63,579 bases of DNA from Alphaproteobacteria bacterium (GCA_030740435.1 JASLXG010000228.1:1-63579), one strand, 5' to 3'. Shown: positions 19,019 to 28,255, numbered from the stretch's first letter. Notes: generated from the sequence alone by a model not told the origin. Numbers and translations: made by a program.

Positions 19019-20836
19019 TCATGACACGGGCTGGATGCAGTCGCTGGGGCAGATCTGGGCGCACAGCGTGCAGCCGATGCAACTGGCGCCGTCGATGGCC
19101 ACCTTGCGGTGGCCTTCATAGGTCTCGTCGATCCAGCTGATCGAGGGGCAGCCCAGGTTCATGCAGGCCTGGCAGGCGACGCAGCCGGCGGCCTCGACCG
19201 CCAGCGTCGGGCCGCGCAGCTTGACCGGGTCGAGCACGCAGGGCCGGTCGGAGATGACCACCGCGACACCCTTGTACTCGGTGGCCTCGCGCAGCGTCTG
19301 GTAGACCGCGGCGACGTCGTAGCTGTCGACCGTGCGTATCCATTCGACGCCAACGGCGCGGCAGAGAGCTTCGTACTCGATCTTGTGGGTCTCGTCGCCG
19401 CGCAGCGTGCGGCCGGTGCCAGGATGGTCCTGGCCGCCGGTCATGGCCGTGATCTGGTTGTCGAGGATCAGCACGGTGATGTCGGCCTGATTGTAGACGG
19501 CGTCGATCAGCGGCGGGATGCCGGCATGCAGGAAGGTCGAATCGCCCAGCGTCGCGACGATCGGCTTTTGCTCGCTGCCCGACTTGGCGATGCCCACGGC
19601 GTTGCCGATGCTGGCGCCCATGCAGACCGTGGATTCGATGGATTTCAGCGGCTCGACGGCGGACAGCGTGTAGCAGCCGATATCGCCCGCCACCCGGGCA
19701 TCGAGCGCCCTCAGCGCCATGTAGCTGGTGGTGTGGGGGCAGCCCGGACAGAGTACCGGCGGCCTGACCAGCGGCGTCACGCCCCAGTCGTGAACCTCGG
19801 CCGGTGCTTCCATCACGCCCGCCTTGGCCAATCCGGCGCGCACGCCCTCGGGCGAAAGCTCGCCGACGCGGGGAAAGAATTCCTTGCCCTCGGCTGCGAT
19901 GCCCAGTGCCCGCACCTCGGTCTCGATCACCGGCTCCAGTTCCTCGACCACGAAGACGCGGTCGACGGAGGCACAGAACTCCTCGACCACTTTGCTGGGC
20001 AGCGGGTACGAGGCCGCCAGCTTGAGCACGCTGGCCTCGGGCGCCACTTCCTTGACGTAGGGGTAGCAGGTGCCGTGGGTGATGATGCCGAAGCTGGTCT
20101 CGCCTTTTTCCCAGCGCGTGAGGTCGCTCTTTTCGAAATACTCGCGCAAACCTTCTTCGCGTTTGATCAGTTCGGGGTGGCGGATGCGGGCATAGGCCGG
20201 GATCATCACCGTTTTCTGGGAATCGTCGACCCAGCCCTTGGAGGGATGCTCGTGGCGCTCTCCCACCAGCACCGGGCTGCGGGTGTGGGAGAGCCGCGTC
20301 GTGGCGCGCACGATCACGGCGGTGTCGAACTGCTCGCTGATGTCGAAGGCCAGGCGCGTGAAGTCGAGCGCCTCCTGGGCGTCCGAGGGTTCCAGCGCCG
20401 GGATGTTGGCCAGCCGGCAAAAGATCCGGGTGTCTTGTTCATTCTGCGATGAGTGGATGCCGGGATCGTCGCAAACCGCCAGCACCAGGCCGCCGTGGAC
20501 GCCGATGTAGGTCTGCGACATGATCGAATCGGCGGCCACGTTGACGCCCACGTGCTTCATGCTGGCCAGCGCCCGGACGCCCGACAGCGAGGCACCGATG
20601 GCCACGTCCATGGCCACCTTCTCGTTGGTCGACCACTGGGCGTGCAGGTCCTCGGCGTCGTAGGTCGCCAGGCTTTCCATGATCTCGGTACTGGGCGTTC
20701 CCGGATACGAGGCCGCAACCTGCACCCCGGCCTCCCAGGCGCCGCGCGCGATGGCCTCGTTGCCGGTCAGGGGCCGGGGCAGGTTAGGGCGGCGCTCAGC
20801 GTTGCTGGCAGCCTCGGGCTGTGCCTTCATCAACAT
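19019..20836 (-). CDS. iorA: Indolepyruvate:ferredoxin oxidoreductase alpha subunit
   Basis: Large subunit (605 aa) of the enzyme that converts indolepyruvate or phenylpyruvate, the transamination products of aromatic amino acids, to the aryl-acetyl-CoA with reduction of ferredoxin. Domain order: pyrimidine-binding N-terminus (ASYPGTPSTEIMESL), middle domain, TPP domain (GDSTFLHAGIPPLIDA, then LDNQITAMTGGQ), and a C-terminal ferredoxin with CVACQACMNLGCP and CIGCTLCAQICPSDC. It is the first gene of a five-gene operon (iorA, iorB-fd, korA, korB, korC). A strong hairpin lies 37 bases upstream of the start. Confidence 0.93.
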   Translation of the reverse strand: MLMKAQPEAASNAERRPNLPRPLTGNEAIARGAWEAGVQVAASYPGTPSTEIMESLATYDAEDLHAQWSTNEKVAMDVAIGASLSGVRALASMKHVGVNVAADSIMSQTYIGVHGGLVLAVCDDPGIHSSQNEQDTRIFCRLANIPALEPSDAQEALDFTRLAFDISEQFDTAVIVRATTRLSHTRSPVLVGERHEHPSKGWVDDSQKTVMIPAYARIRHPELIKREEGLREYFEKSDLTRWEKGETSFGIITHGTCYPYVKEVAPEASVLKLAASYPLPSKVVEEFCASVDRVFVVEELEPVIETEVRALGIAAEGKEFFPRVGELSPEGVRAGLAKAGVMEAPAEVHDWGVTPLVRPPVLCPGCPHTTSYMALRALDARVAGDIGCYTLSAVEPLKSIESTVCMGASIGNAVGIAKSGSEQKPIVATLGDSTFLHAGIPPLIDAVYNQADITVLILDNQITAMTGGQDHPGTGRTLRGDETHKIEYEALCRAVGVEWIRTVDSYDVAAVYQTLREATEYKGVAVVISDRPCVLDPVKLRGPTLAVEAAGCVACQACMNLGCPSISWIDETYEGHRKVAIDGASCIGCTLCAQICPSDCIQPVS

Positions 20837-20873
20837 CCGGCCGTGACTTTCTTGGCTGAGTTCCCACTAATCG

Positions 20874-20907
20874 TTTACCCGCCGCCGGATGGCCGGCGGC
20901 GGGTAAA
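20874..20907. other. Perfect 15-bp stem, 4-base loop hairpin upstream of iorA
   Basis: TTTACCCGCCGCCGG and its exact complement enclose a loop ATGG. It sits in the 260-base gap between divergent iorA and the molybdenum-carrier-like gene. There is no U tract beyond the A/T ends, so a simple terminator is doubtful, and no gene reads into it. Possible roles are a leader structure for iorA, an operator or a REP-like element. Confidence 0.6.
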
Positions 20908-21096
20908 GCTCGCGAATAATGCCGGAGCTTTCGGATTATTGCATTGATATATATCAAGCGCGATCCCAAAAGCACAAAGAATCAAAGGTTTTTTCCGTTC
21001 CGACCGCCGTGCAGCTTGATCGGGCGTTTTGCCGGCGGAAGGCTCGGCTTCGTCGACCATGGCGGGTAATCTATTTGCGCTAGATGGGGAATTACC

Positions 21097-21615
21097 ATGG
21101 CTCGGAGGGATCTGCGACGTCAGCCCTGGCACCGGCTCGGCCTGGAGGGTCTGGTCAGCGGCGGCCAAACCGGCGTCGACCGGGCCGCCCTCGATCTGGC
21201 GCTGGCCGCCGGCATGCCCTGCGGCGGCTGGTGTCCGAGGGGGCGTTGGGCCGAGGATGGGCCGCTCGATGCGCGCTATCCGTTGCGCCAGACGCCGCTG
21301 GCCCGGGTGGTTCAGCGCACGCTTTGGAACATGCGCGACAGCGACGCCACGCTGGTGCTGGCGCGCCATCGGCCGCAGGGGGGATGGGGCGGCAGCGCCA
21401 TCCTGACCAGCCAGGCCGGTGTCGCCCGGCCGCGCCTGGTGGTCGATCCCACGGCTGACCAGGGGCCGCGCCAGGCCAGCGCCTGGCTTCGCCGCCACCG
21501 GGTGCGGCTCTTGAACGTCGGTGGCCCGCGGGCCAGCGAGGACGAGGACATTTATGACCTGGCGCGCGGCTTTCTCGAAAGGCTGCTGCTGGCGCCCGCT
21601 AACGGCGATCGCTAG
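21097..21615 (+). CDS. Putative molybdenum-carrier-like (YpsA/SLOG-fold) protein
   Basis: A 172-aa Rossmann-like protein with SGGQTGVDRAALDLAL near residue 21, GGWCPRGRWAEDG and NMRDSDATLVL, the hallmark of the putative molybdenum-carrier family related to SLOG nucleotide-binding domains. Family members bind molybdenum cofactor or nucleotides; the role is not settled. A GGGG-rich site precedes the ATG. The MFS permease starts 33 bases downstream on the same strand, so they may be co-transcribed. There are no molybdoenzyme genes in the window to explain it. Confidence 0.75.
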   Translation: MARRDLRRQPWHRLGLEGLVSGGQTGVDRAALDLALAAGMPCGGWCPRGRWAEDGPLDARYPLRQTPLARVVQRTLWNMRDSDATLVLARHRPQGGWGGSAILTSQAGVARPRLVVDPTADQGPRQASAWLRRHRVRLLNVGGPRASEDEDIYDLARGFLERLLLAPANGDR

Positions 21616-21648
21616 TCTCTCGGCTCTTTAGGGGATTTTGAAAAAGCC

Positions 21649-22872
21649 ATGCCACCAGCGCGCGCCCAGGGCACCACGCTTGTCGTGGTGATGTGCCTGA
21701 CCCAGGCCACGGGGCTCTTGGGCATGGGGGTGCTGCCGGCGCTGCTGCCCGGCTTCATCACTGAGTGGTCGCTCTCGGGCACCCAAGCAGGATGGCTCAA
21801 CGGCATCTTTTTCGGTGGCTACATGGTCTCGGTGATCGTGCTGGTCAGCCTCACCGACCGCATCGACGCCCGCTTCGTGGTGCTGGGCTCGACGGCGCTT
21901 TCCTTCCTATCGCTGCTCGCCTTCGGCTTCTTGGCCGAGGGTTTCTGGTCGGCGCTGGCGCTGCGGGCGCTGCACGGCGTTGGCTTCGCCGGCAGCTACA
22001 TGCCCGGGCTCAAGGTGCTGACCGACCGGCTGGAGACCGACGATCCCTCGCGCGGCGTCGCCTTCTATACCGCCAGCTATGCCATCGGGGGCGCGCTGAG
22101 CTTCTATTTCGCCGGTAAGATCGACGCCCTTTGGGGCTGGCCGGTGGCCTTCGGAGTGTCGTCGCTGGGGGGGCTTGTGGCTTTTCTGCTGGTCTGGCTG
22201 GGGACGGCGCCCAAGCCGGTGGTGCGCGACCACGAGGCGCCGCTGCTGCTCGATTTTCGGCCGGTCTTCAGGAATCGCGCCGCCGTCGGCTACATGCTGG
22301 CCTATGCCCTGCATACCGCCGAGATGATGGCCGCCATGTCGTGGACGGTGGCGTTCCTGACCTTCGCTGCCGCGTTGCAGCCGGCGGCGGCGCTGGGCTG
22401 GAGCATCACTCTGATCGGTGCCGTGGCCTCGGTCGTCGGTCTGCCGGCCAGCGTGCTGGGCAATGAAGGGGCGCGGCGTTTCGGGCGGCGGCGTTTTATC
22501 TCGGTGGTGATGGTTGTGTCGGCTCTGTGCGGTGCCGGCATCGGTTTTGCGGCTACCCTGTGGTTTCCGCTGCTGGTCGGCTTCTGCATCCTCTACAGCG
22601 CCGTGATCGCCGCCGATTCGGCCTCGCTGACGGCCGGCACGGTGATGGCGGCCAGGCCCGAACAGCGTGGCGCCACAATGGCCGTGCATTCCTTCGTCGG
22701 CTTCGGCGGTGGCTTCATGGGGCCGCTAGCTTTCGGCGCCATGCTCGACCTGGCCGGCGGTGCCGACGTGGTGGCCTCGTGGGGGATCGCTTTCGCCATC
22801 GTCGCGCTCGCCACCATCGCCGGGCCCTTTTTCCTCGCTCGCTTTTCGGGCGGCGACGAAATTAGGGGCTGA
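21649..22872 (+). CDS. Major facilitator superfamily permease
   Basis: A 407-aa inner-membrane transporter with about 12 hydrophobic helices. The conserved loop-2-like motif is seen as SLTDRIDARFVVLG, with LRALHGVGFAGSYMPGLKVLTDRL near helix 4. The layout resembles small-anion or organic-acid MFS carriers (CynX/NarK-type), but the substrate cannot be inferred. It is co-directional with the molybdenum-carrier-like gene, which could hint at an oxyanion, a weak contextual guess. It converges on the TAXI binding protein across a hairpin. Confidence 0.85.
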   Translation: MPPARAQGTTLVVVMCLTQATGLLGMGVLPALLPGFITEWSLSGTQAGWLNGIFFGGYMVSVIVLVSLTDRIDARFVVLGSTALSFLSLLAFGFLAEGFWSALALRALHGVGFAGSYMPGLKVLTDRLETDDPSRGVAFYTASYAIGGALSFYFAGKIDALWGWPVAFGVSSLGGLVAFLLVWLGTAPKPVVRDHEAPLLLDFRPVFRNRAAVGYMLAYALHTAEMMAAMSWTVAFLTFAAALQPAAALGWSITLIGAVASVVGLPASVLGNEGARRFGRRRFISVVMVVSALCGAGIGFAATLWFPLLVGFCILYSAVIAADSASLTAGTVMAARPEQRGATMAVHSFVGFGGGFMGPLAFGAMLDLAGGADVVASWGIAFAIVALATIAGPFFLARFSGGDEIRG

Positions 22873-22966
22873 CAATTGATGTTGGCTGTTTCGACTTCCG
22901 CCCGCCACCTCGAGAGGCCGGAATGGACCCTATGCGGGCTCCGTGTCGCTTGCTTCGTTAGTAATT

Positions 22967-22994
22967 GGGGGCCGGCACGGATGCGCCGGCCCCC
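22967..22994. terminator. Hairpin between convergent MFS and TAXI genes
   Basis: GGGGGCCGGC (22967-22976) and GCCGGCCCCC (22985-22994) form a perfect 10-bp stem with an 8-base loop, 22 bases past the TAXI gene stop and 95 past the MFS stop. Flanks are AATT on one side and ATGT on the other, so a U tract is lacking. A bidirectional terminator is the simplest reading. Confidence 0.6.
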
Positions 22995-23015
22995 ATGTCT
23001 CGGGGTTGCAACCCG

Positions 23016-24032
23016 CTATTTCCTTGGCTTGAAAACGACCGGTTCCGGAATCGTCCAGCCCTTTTCCTTGTAGTACCTCTCGGCGCCCGGGTGCAGCCGG
23101 CTGGCGACCAGTTCGAGGCCCAGCTCGCGGGTAATCGTCGAGGGCATCCACTGGGCGGTTTCGTGTATCTCCCCGAGGTGCTGCCAAATCGCTTTGGTGA
23201 CCCGATAGACGACGTCGGCGTCGACATGCATACCGGCGGAGAAATTCACCACGGCACCATGTGTTCTGGTCGCCGTGTCGTTGACCTGACTGGAGCCATA
23301 GGCCCCTGGCTGGATTGTATTGACCGTGCCACCGATGGCCTTGTTGATCTTCATCTTGTCGACGTTGACATCGAGGATGCGGATCTTTTTCGTCAGAGCG
23401 AATTGCTGGATGGATGGAGAAGGCACATTGGTGGGCAGCACGATCACGTCGATCTTGTCGTCCTGGAAAGCCTGAATGGCGGCGTCGAAGCCGAAGCTTT
23501 GCACGTCCATGTCCTTGGCCGTGAGACCCACCGTCTGCTTGAGCGCCCGCAACACGACGCCCTTGGCGGCGCCACCGGGAGGACCGGCAAAGACCTTCTT
23601 GCCCTTGAGATCGGCAAGCGTCTTGATCCCGGAATCGGCCCTGGTCACGTAGTGATAGGGGCCGATCTGATACGAGAAGATCATGCCGATGTGCTTTTCC
23701 AGCTCGGGACCGTTGGTGAATTTCTTGTAGGGGCCGAAGTGGTTGACCAGCAGCCAGTTGATGGTCGGCGAGCCAAACAGGAAATCGACCGAACCTTTGG
23801 CCGCGTCGACGAAGTGCTTGGTGGCCGCCCCGGTCGCCCGGACCTGGAAGTCGACCCCGTCGACGTACTTGTTGACGACCTTCGAGATGGCCGTGTTGAC
23901 GACAAAAGGCGACATCCCGGGTGCAATCGAGGTGACTTTGAAGACTTCCGCTACCGCGGCGGTCGTAAGCAAACCCCCGGCCAGAATGCCGGCAGCAGCC
24001 AATCTGAGCGATGTGGTCATGACGTGTTTCAT
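23016..24032 (-). CDS. TAXI-family TRAP transporter solute-binding protein
   Basis: Periplasmic receptor, 338 aa, with a Sec signal peptide (MKHVMTTSLRLAAAGILAGG, then AAVAE as probable cleavage site near residue 28). The mature part has TAXI features: a repeated GxxGA-type binding loop (TGAATKHFVDA), DLKGKKVFAGPPGGA and VNTIQPGAYG. TAXI proteins deliver carboxylates such as 2-oxoglutarate or glutamate to a fused TRAP permease, encoded 16 bases upstream. The cognate MarR regulator and divergent amidohydrolase suggest that the ligand is an amide or a related catabolite. Confidence 0.92.
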   Translation of the reverse strand: MKHVMTTSLRLAAAGILAGGLLTTAAVAEVFKVTSIAPGMSPFVVNTAISKVVNKYVDGVDFQVRATGAATKHFVDAAKGSVDFLFGSPTINWLLVNHFGPYKKFTNGPELEKHIGMIFSYQIGPYHYVTRADSGIKTLADLKGKKVFAGPPGGAAKGVVLRALKQTVGLTAKDMDVQSFGFDAAIQAFQDDKIDVIVLPTNVPSPSIQQFALTKKIRILDVNVDKMKINKAIGGTVNTIQPGAYGSSQVNDTATRTHGAVVNFSAGMHVDADVVYRVTKAIWQHLGEIHETAQWMPSTITRELGLELVASRLHPGAERYYKEKGWTIPEPVVFKPRK

Positions 24033-24048
24033 GGTTTCCTCCCTTCAG

Positions 24049-25977
24049 TTAATTCCGATTGCCGACAAACGACGGCATGAGTCGCGACGAAAAAAGGCCG
24101 ATGACCAGCGCCAACAGAGCCGCTGGCACCCAGAGCACGGCGATGGGGAACATGGCAGCGGAGCCGACGACGAAGCGTAGCGCTCTCTGCCTGAGTCCGA
24201 TTCGACCGAGGATCGGATCCGCACCGCCGAGAGACGTGCCAAACATCCAAGTGGCGGCAAGCAGGCGAATGATGGTGGTGACAAGCTCAGCCCAGCTGAA
24301 CTCGCCGGCCACCAGCAGCAGTGACGGCGAGTAGACGAAGACGTAGGGCACGAGCAAGCCGACAATGGAGATCCTGAGCGCGATGAAAGCCGTTTGCAGC
24401 GGATGGCCGCCGGCGATCGGGGCCGCGACGAAGCAGCCGTAGGCGATGGGCGGCACGATCGAGGAGTAGACGGCGAAGTAGAGCACGAACATGTGCGCCG
24501 CCAAGGGCAATACCCCGGCCTTGATTATGGCCGGCGCAATCATGATGGCGATGATCAGGTAGGCGGGCAGCGTCGGCAGGCCCATTCCCAGGACCAGGGC
24601 CCCGAACATCCCCAGGACAAGGGCAACAATCAGATAATCTTCGCCGAAGACCGAGATCGCTCCGGCGAATCGAATGGCCACGCCGGTCTCGTTCACCACC
24701 GCCAGAACAATCCCGATTACGCCAACGGCCAGCATGATCTGGGCCGCCGATCTGCCGCCCTCGATAAGAGCCCTGACGATACGCATCGGATCGTTGCGGA
24801 AGGCCGAATTGAGCACGAAACCCGTGACGATTGCCGTCAACACACCGACAAGCCCCGCCGTGGCCGGCGATTTGCCCATGATGAAGGTGATCATCAGCAT
24901 CGCTATGGGCAGCACGACCAGCAGGGAGTCCAGCCAATCCCGCGCGCTGAGCTGCGGGATCTGGTCCTCGGGCAGGGTCTTGATGTCAAGCCGGATGGCC
25001 TCGGCATAGACTTGGGCAAAAAGGCCGATGTACTTGAACAGCGCCGGCAGGGCGGCGGCCGCGATGACCAGCGAAAAGGGCATGCCCACGAGGTCGGCCA
25101 TGACGAAGACGGCCGCCGCCATGATCGGCGGCGTCAGCTGACCGCCCGACGAGGCCGCGGTCTCAACCGCCCCGGCGAAGTTGGCCGAGAACCCCTGCCG
25201 CTTGATCATCGGGATGGTAAAGACGCCGGTGCCGGCGATATTCGCCGCCACGCTGCCGCTCATCATGCCGAACACGGCGCTGGCGACGATGGCGGCGTGG
25301 GCGGCGCCGCCCCGGACGCGGGCCATCAGCGCCGTCGAGATATGGATCAGGCTTTCGCCGGCGCCGGTACGTTCGAGGACGGCGCCGAAAATCAGGAAGA
25401 TCAGGACGTTGTCGGCGACCAGCCCGGTGATGCGTCCGAATACGCCATCGAAGGAATACCAGACGATTTGCATGAAATCGCGCATGTTGACGCCGAAATG
25501 CTCGAGAATCCCCGGCAGCCAAGGGCCGGCAAATCCGAAGGCAATGAAAACGAGAGCCATGATCGCCAGCGACCAGCCCCAGGCCCGGATGGTCAACAGC
25601 ACCAGTGCCGTCATGCCGGCCAGGGCCGCGGCAATGTTCATCGGCGTCGACATATAGAAACCGGTCCACAGCTCCTCCTTGACCTGGAAGAACCAGTAGG
25701 CGGAAAAAAGGAAGGCCGCGACGATCAGGGCATCCATGGCCCAGGCGAGAAAACGAACCCTCCAAAAGGCGGGCAGAAGTGCCGCCGGTTGCGTCGTCAG
25801 CACGATGACCGCACTGACGGCAATGGCGCCGAAACGGGCGTTGGCCTCGTCGATGACGAAAAAGGCGATGATGGCGATGATGACGAGCGAGAAAAGGCCG
25901 GCGCAAATTCGCCCGAATCTCTGAATAGGAAGATAGTTTGCCCTATCGGCAGATGAGCCCCAGGCAGTCTCGCTCAT
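24049..25977 (-). CDS. TRAP transporter fused permease (DctQ-DctM fusion)
   Basis: A 642-aa inner-membrane protein combining the small (about 4 helices) and large (12 or more helices) TRAP subunits, as usual for TAXI systems. Typical elements are GSVAANIAGTGVFTIPMIKRQGF and VETAASSGGQLTPPIMAAAAF-like stretches in the DctM part, and GMGLPTLPAYLIIAI. It uses a sodium gradient to drive uptake. The ATG at 25977 (MSETAWGS) overlaps the marR stop as ATGA, which decides the start over one three codons upstream and implies coupled translation. Confidence 0.92.
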   Translation of the reverse strand: MSETAWGSSADRANYLPIQRFGRICAGLFSLVIIAIIAFFVIDEANARFGAIAVSAVIVLTTQPAALLPAFWRVRFLAWAMDALIVAAFLFSAYWFFQVKEELWTGFYMSTPMNIAAALAGMTALVLLTIRAWGWSLAIMALVFIAFGFAGPWLPGILEHFGVNMRDFMQIVWYSFDGVFGRITGLVADNVLIFLIFGAVLERTGAGESLIHISTALMARVRGGAAHAAIVASAVFGMMSGSVAANIAGTGVFTIPMIKRQGFSANFAGAVETAASSGGQLTPPIMAAAVFVMADLVGMPFSLVIAAAALPALFKYIGLFAQVYAEAIRLDIKTLPEDQIPQLSARDWLDSLLVVLPIAMLMITFIMGKSPATAGLVGVLTAIVTGFVLNSAFRNDPMRIVRALIEGGRSAAQIMLAVGVIGIVLAVVNETGVAIRFAGAISVFGEDYLIVALVLGMFGALVLGMGLPTLPAYLIIAIMIAPAIIKAGVLPLAAHMFVLYFAVYSSIVPPIAYGCFVAAPIAGGHPLQTAFIALRISIVGLLVPYVFVYSPSLLLVAGEFSWAELVTTIIRLLAATWMFGTSLGGADPILGRIGLRQRALRFVVGSAAMFPIAVLWVPAALLALVIGLFSSRLMPSFVGNRN

Positions 25978-26483
25978 TTGTCCCACTCGCTCTGGCGCAA
26001 CTGGCTTTCGTTGTGTTCCAGCAGTTTGTCGAGAACGCGCATGAATTCCAGGTATTCTTCCCTGGTCAGAACTTCAACAGCCGCTTCGTTCCTTTGCTTT
26101 GTGAATGGCAGTACTCTGTCATGCAGTTGCCTTCCTGCTTCGGTGGTGTGGATTTCCAGCGAACGGGCATCATCCCTGGCCACCATCGTATCAAGGAATC
26201 CACGCTCCACCAGCGCTTTGACAATGCGGCTCAGTTGCCCCTTGTCCATGATCAGGCGTCCGGCAATCTCACGAAACTGAACGGGTTCCAGGGCCCGGGC
26301 GAGGCCCAAGACGCGCCATTCGTTGAGACGGAGAGCGAACATCTGCTCCGACCAGCGATGACCTGCGCGCTCGTTGATGGCGACCAGCCGGGCCAGCCGG
26401 AAAACCATCAGCTCGGTGATATCCTGGGCTGGAGGATGAACAGCCTCAGCGGCAGGATCGCTCGCGGACGCCTCTATAGTCAT
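25974..26483 (-). CDS. MarR-family transcriptional regulator
   Basis: A 169-aa winged-helix regulator. The DNA-binding part reads LRLNEWRVLGLARALEPVQFREIAGRLIMDKGQLSRIVKALVE-like in order: helix, recognition helix (DKGQLSRIVKAL) and wing (ARDDARSLEIHTTEAG). The ATG at 26483 has AGGGAAC upstream and gives the normal family length; a reading frame open to 26597 would run through the operator region. It heads the marR-permease-receptor operon and is divergent from the amidohydrolase. A perfect palindrome in the shared gap is the likely binding site, relieved by the transported compound or its hydrolysis product. Confidence 0.9.
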   Translation of the reverse strand: MTIEASASDPAAEAVHPPAQDITELMVFRLARLVAINERAGHRWSEQMFALRLNEWRVLGLARALEPVQFREIAGRLIMDKGQLSRIVKALVERGFLDTMVARDDARSLEIHTTEAGRQLHDRVLPFTKQRNEAAVEVLTREEYLEFMRVLDKLLEHNESQLRQSEWDK

Positions 26484-26522
26484 GTTCCCTCTGAATTTCG
26501 GTATGACCAGGGAAATCATTGA

Positions 26523-26539
26523 CATATTCAACGAATATG
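26523..26539. promoter_or_regulatory. Candidate MarR operator CATATTC-AAC-GAATATG
   Basis: Perfect 7-base arms with a 3-base spacer, 17 bp in all, in the 116-base gap between divergent marR and the amidohydrolase. Size and position match MarR-family operators. Regulation of both promoters is inferred. Confidence 0.65.
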
Positions 26540-26599
26540 GTGACTTTGTCAACGAACCTGGGCCAATCTTGAAGAATCCTACTGTTCGGCAGGGCAATC

Positions 26600-28255
26600 A
26601 TGACCACGACACATGCAGATGAGATCTGGATCGCCGAGCGGATCGAAACGCTCAAGCCCAGCGCCCCGCGGGCAAAGGCCATGGCCGTCAAGGAAGGCCG
26701 CATACTGGCCATCGGAGAAGAGGCGGATATCCGGGCCTTGGCGGGACCGGGCACGCGCCTCAACGATCTGGGCGGCGGCTACCTGATGCCGGGGCTGGTC
26801 GACAGCCATACCCATGCCTTGTGGGGGGCGTGCCGGGACCTGTTCGACGTCTATGTCGGCTATCAAGCGAGTTTCGCCGAGCTGATGCAGGCGGTGGCGG
26901 AGCGCACCGCCTCATTGGCAGCTGGAGCATTCGTGCTTGGCGGACCCTGGCGCCCGGATATGCGTGCGCAGATGGGATCGCGGCCGCGGGATGTCCTGGA
27001 CCGGGTCTCTCCGGCCCATCCTGTGGTGCTCAACGACGTGACGCAGCACTCGCTGTGGTGCAATTCGCGGGCCCTGGAGATTGCCGGCCTGACCGCCCAC
27101 AGCCCGGATCTGCCGGGTGGGGTCATGGAACGCGATGCGGCCACCGGGGAGCCCAACGGCATACTCTCGGAAAATGCCTGCCGGCCGATCAAGCGCCATC
27201 TCGAGCGCACGGAGGCACAGCTGGCGAAAGCCGCGCGTCACCTGGTGCGCTATTTCAATGGCTTGGGTGTCACGGCCCTGAAGGATCCCATGGCTTTCGA
27301 GCCCGATCTCCAGGCCTACAAGGCGGCCGACGAGCGGGGTGATTTGACCCTTCACGTGGCCGCCCATCTGACCAAAAGCTCGCCGCTCTCGCCCGACGAG
27401 GTTACCTACGACATGCTGGAGGAATGGCGCAGCGCCTACGCATCCGCCAACCTCAGGACCGGTTATGCCAAGTTGTTCCTGGATGGCGTTGCCCCCAGCC
27501 ACAGCGCTTCATTCATTGATCCCTATCTGGCGGAAAGCGGCTATGACGCCGATTTGCACAACCCTCTAGCCACGCTTTTGATGTCGCCGGCGGAAATGGC
27601 CGAGACGGTTGCCGAGCTCGACCGCCGCGGCTTCGTCACCAAGATCCACGCCGTCGGCGACTTTGCGGTCAGAACCGCCCTGGACGCCATCGCAGCCGCC
27701 CGCCAGGAGAACGGACCCAGCGGTTTGCGTCACGAGATCTCCCATTGCCCGTTCATTCACGACAACGACCTCCCGCGCTTCCGGCAACTGGACGTGGTCG
27801 CCGAGGTATCACCGAAGATCTGGTTTCCCAATCCCGTGACGGCGGGCCAACGCGCCGTTCTGGGAGACGAGCGAACAGAGCGTTGCCACCGCATCGCCAG
27901 CCTGCTGGCGGCCGGGGCCGAACTCACCTACGGCTCGGATTGGCCCGCCGCGGCACCCGACGCCAACCCCTGGATCGGCCTCGCCGGCATGATCAGCCGT
28001 CGCGACCCCACCGGCACCTTCGCCGGCAACGTCGGCGCCGAGCAAGCCATTTCCCTGGCTCAGGCCTTGCCCATCTTCACCCTCAACGGCGCCCGCTCGA
28101 TGGACCTGGAAAGGGAATGCGGCTCGCTCTCGGTCGGGAAATGGGCGGATTTCGTGGTTCTCGAACGCCCATTGGAAGATTTGTCCGCCGAGGAAATTGG
28201 AGCGGTTGAAGTTAAGGAAACCGTCTGGAAAGGGGGATCGGTATTTTCCCGATAA
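26600..28255 (+). CDS. YtcJ-like metal-dependent amidohydrolase
   Basis: A 551-aa amidohydrolase-superfamily enzyme of the YtcJ/AepA type (N-substituted formamide deformylase relatives). The metal-binding HxH is in VDSHTHALWG near residue 73; further ligands likely include His in KIHAVGDFAV, His in HCPFIH, and Asp in YGSDWPAA. The C-terminal beta-sandwich (LSVGKWADFVVLERPLED) is typical. It hydrolyses a C-N bond in an unknown substrate, in the cytoplasm. Being divergent from a MarR-controlled TRAP uptake system, it probably processes the imported compound. Confidence 0.88.
   Translation: MTTTHADEIWIAERIETLKPSAPRAKAMAVKEGRILAIGEEADIRALAGPGTRLNDLGGGYLMPGLVDSHTHALWGACRDLFDVYVGYQASFAELMQAVAERTASLAAGAFVLGGPWRPDMRAQMGSRPRDVLDRVSPAHPVVLNDVTQHSLWCNSRALEIAGLTAHSPDLPGGVMERDAATGEPNGILSENACRPIKRHLERTEAQLAKAARHLVRYFNGLGVTALKDPMAFEPDLQAYKAADERGDLTLHVAAHLTKSSPLSPDEVTYDMLEEWRSAYASANLRTGYAKLFLDGVAPSHSASFIDPYLAESGYDADLHNPLATLLMSPAEMAETVAELDRRGFVTKIHAVGDFAVRTALDAIAAARQENGPSGLRHEISHCPFIHDNDLPRFRQLDVVAEVSPKIWFPNPVTAGQRAVLGDERTERCHRIASLLAAGAELTYGSDWPAAAPDANPWIGLAGMISRRDPTGTFAGNVGAEQAISLAQALPIFTLNGARSMDLERECGSLSVGKWADFVVLERPLEDLSAEEIGAVEVKETVWKGGSVFSR

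Noticed and set aside
24394-25956. 520-codon plus-strand frame opposite the TRAP permease
   Set aside because: A polar Asp/His/Arg-rich translation, the usual mirror of a hydrophobic membrane protein gene.
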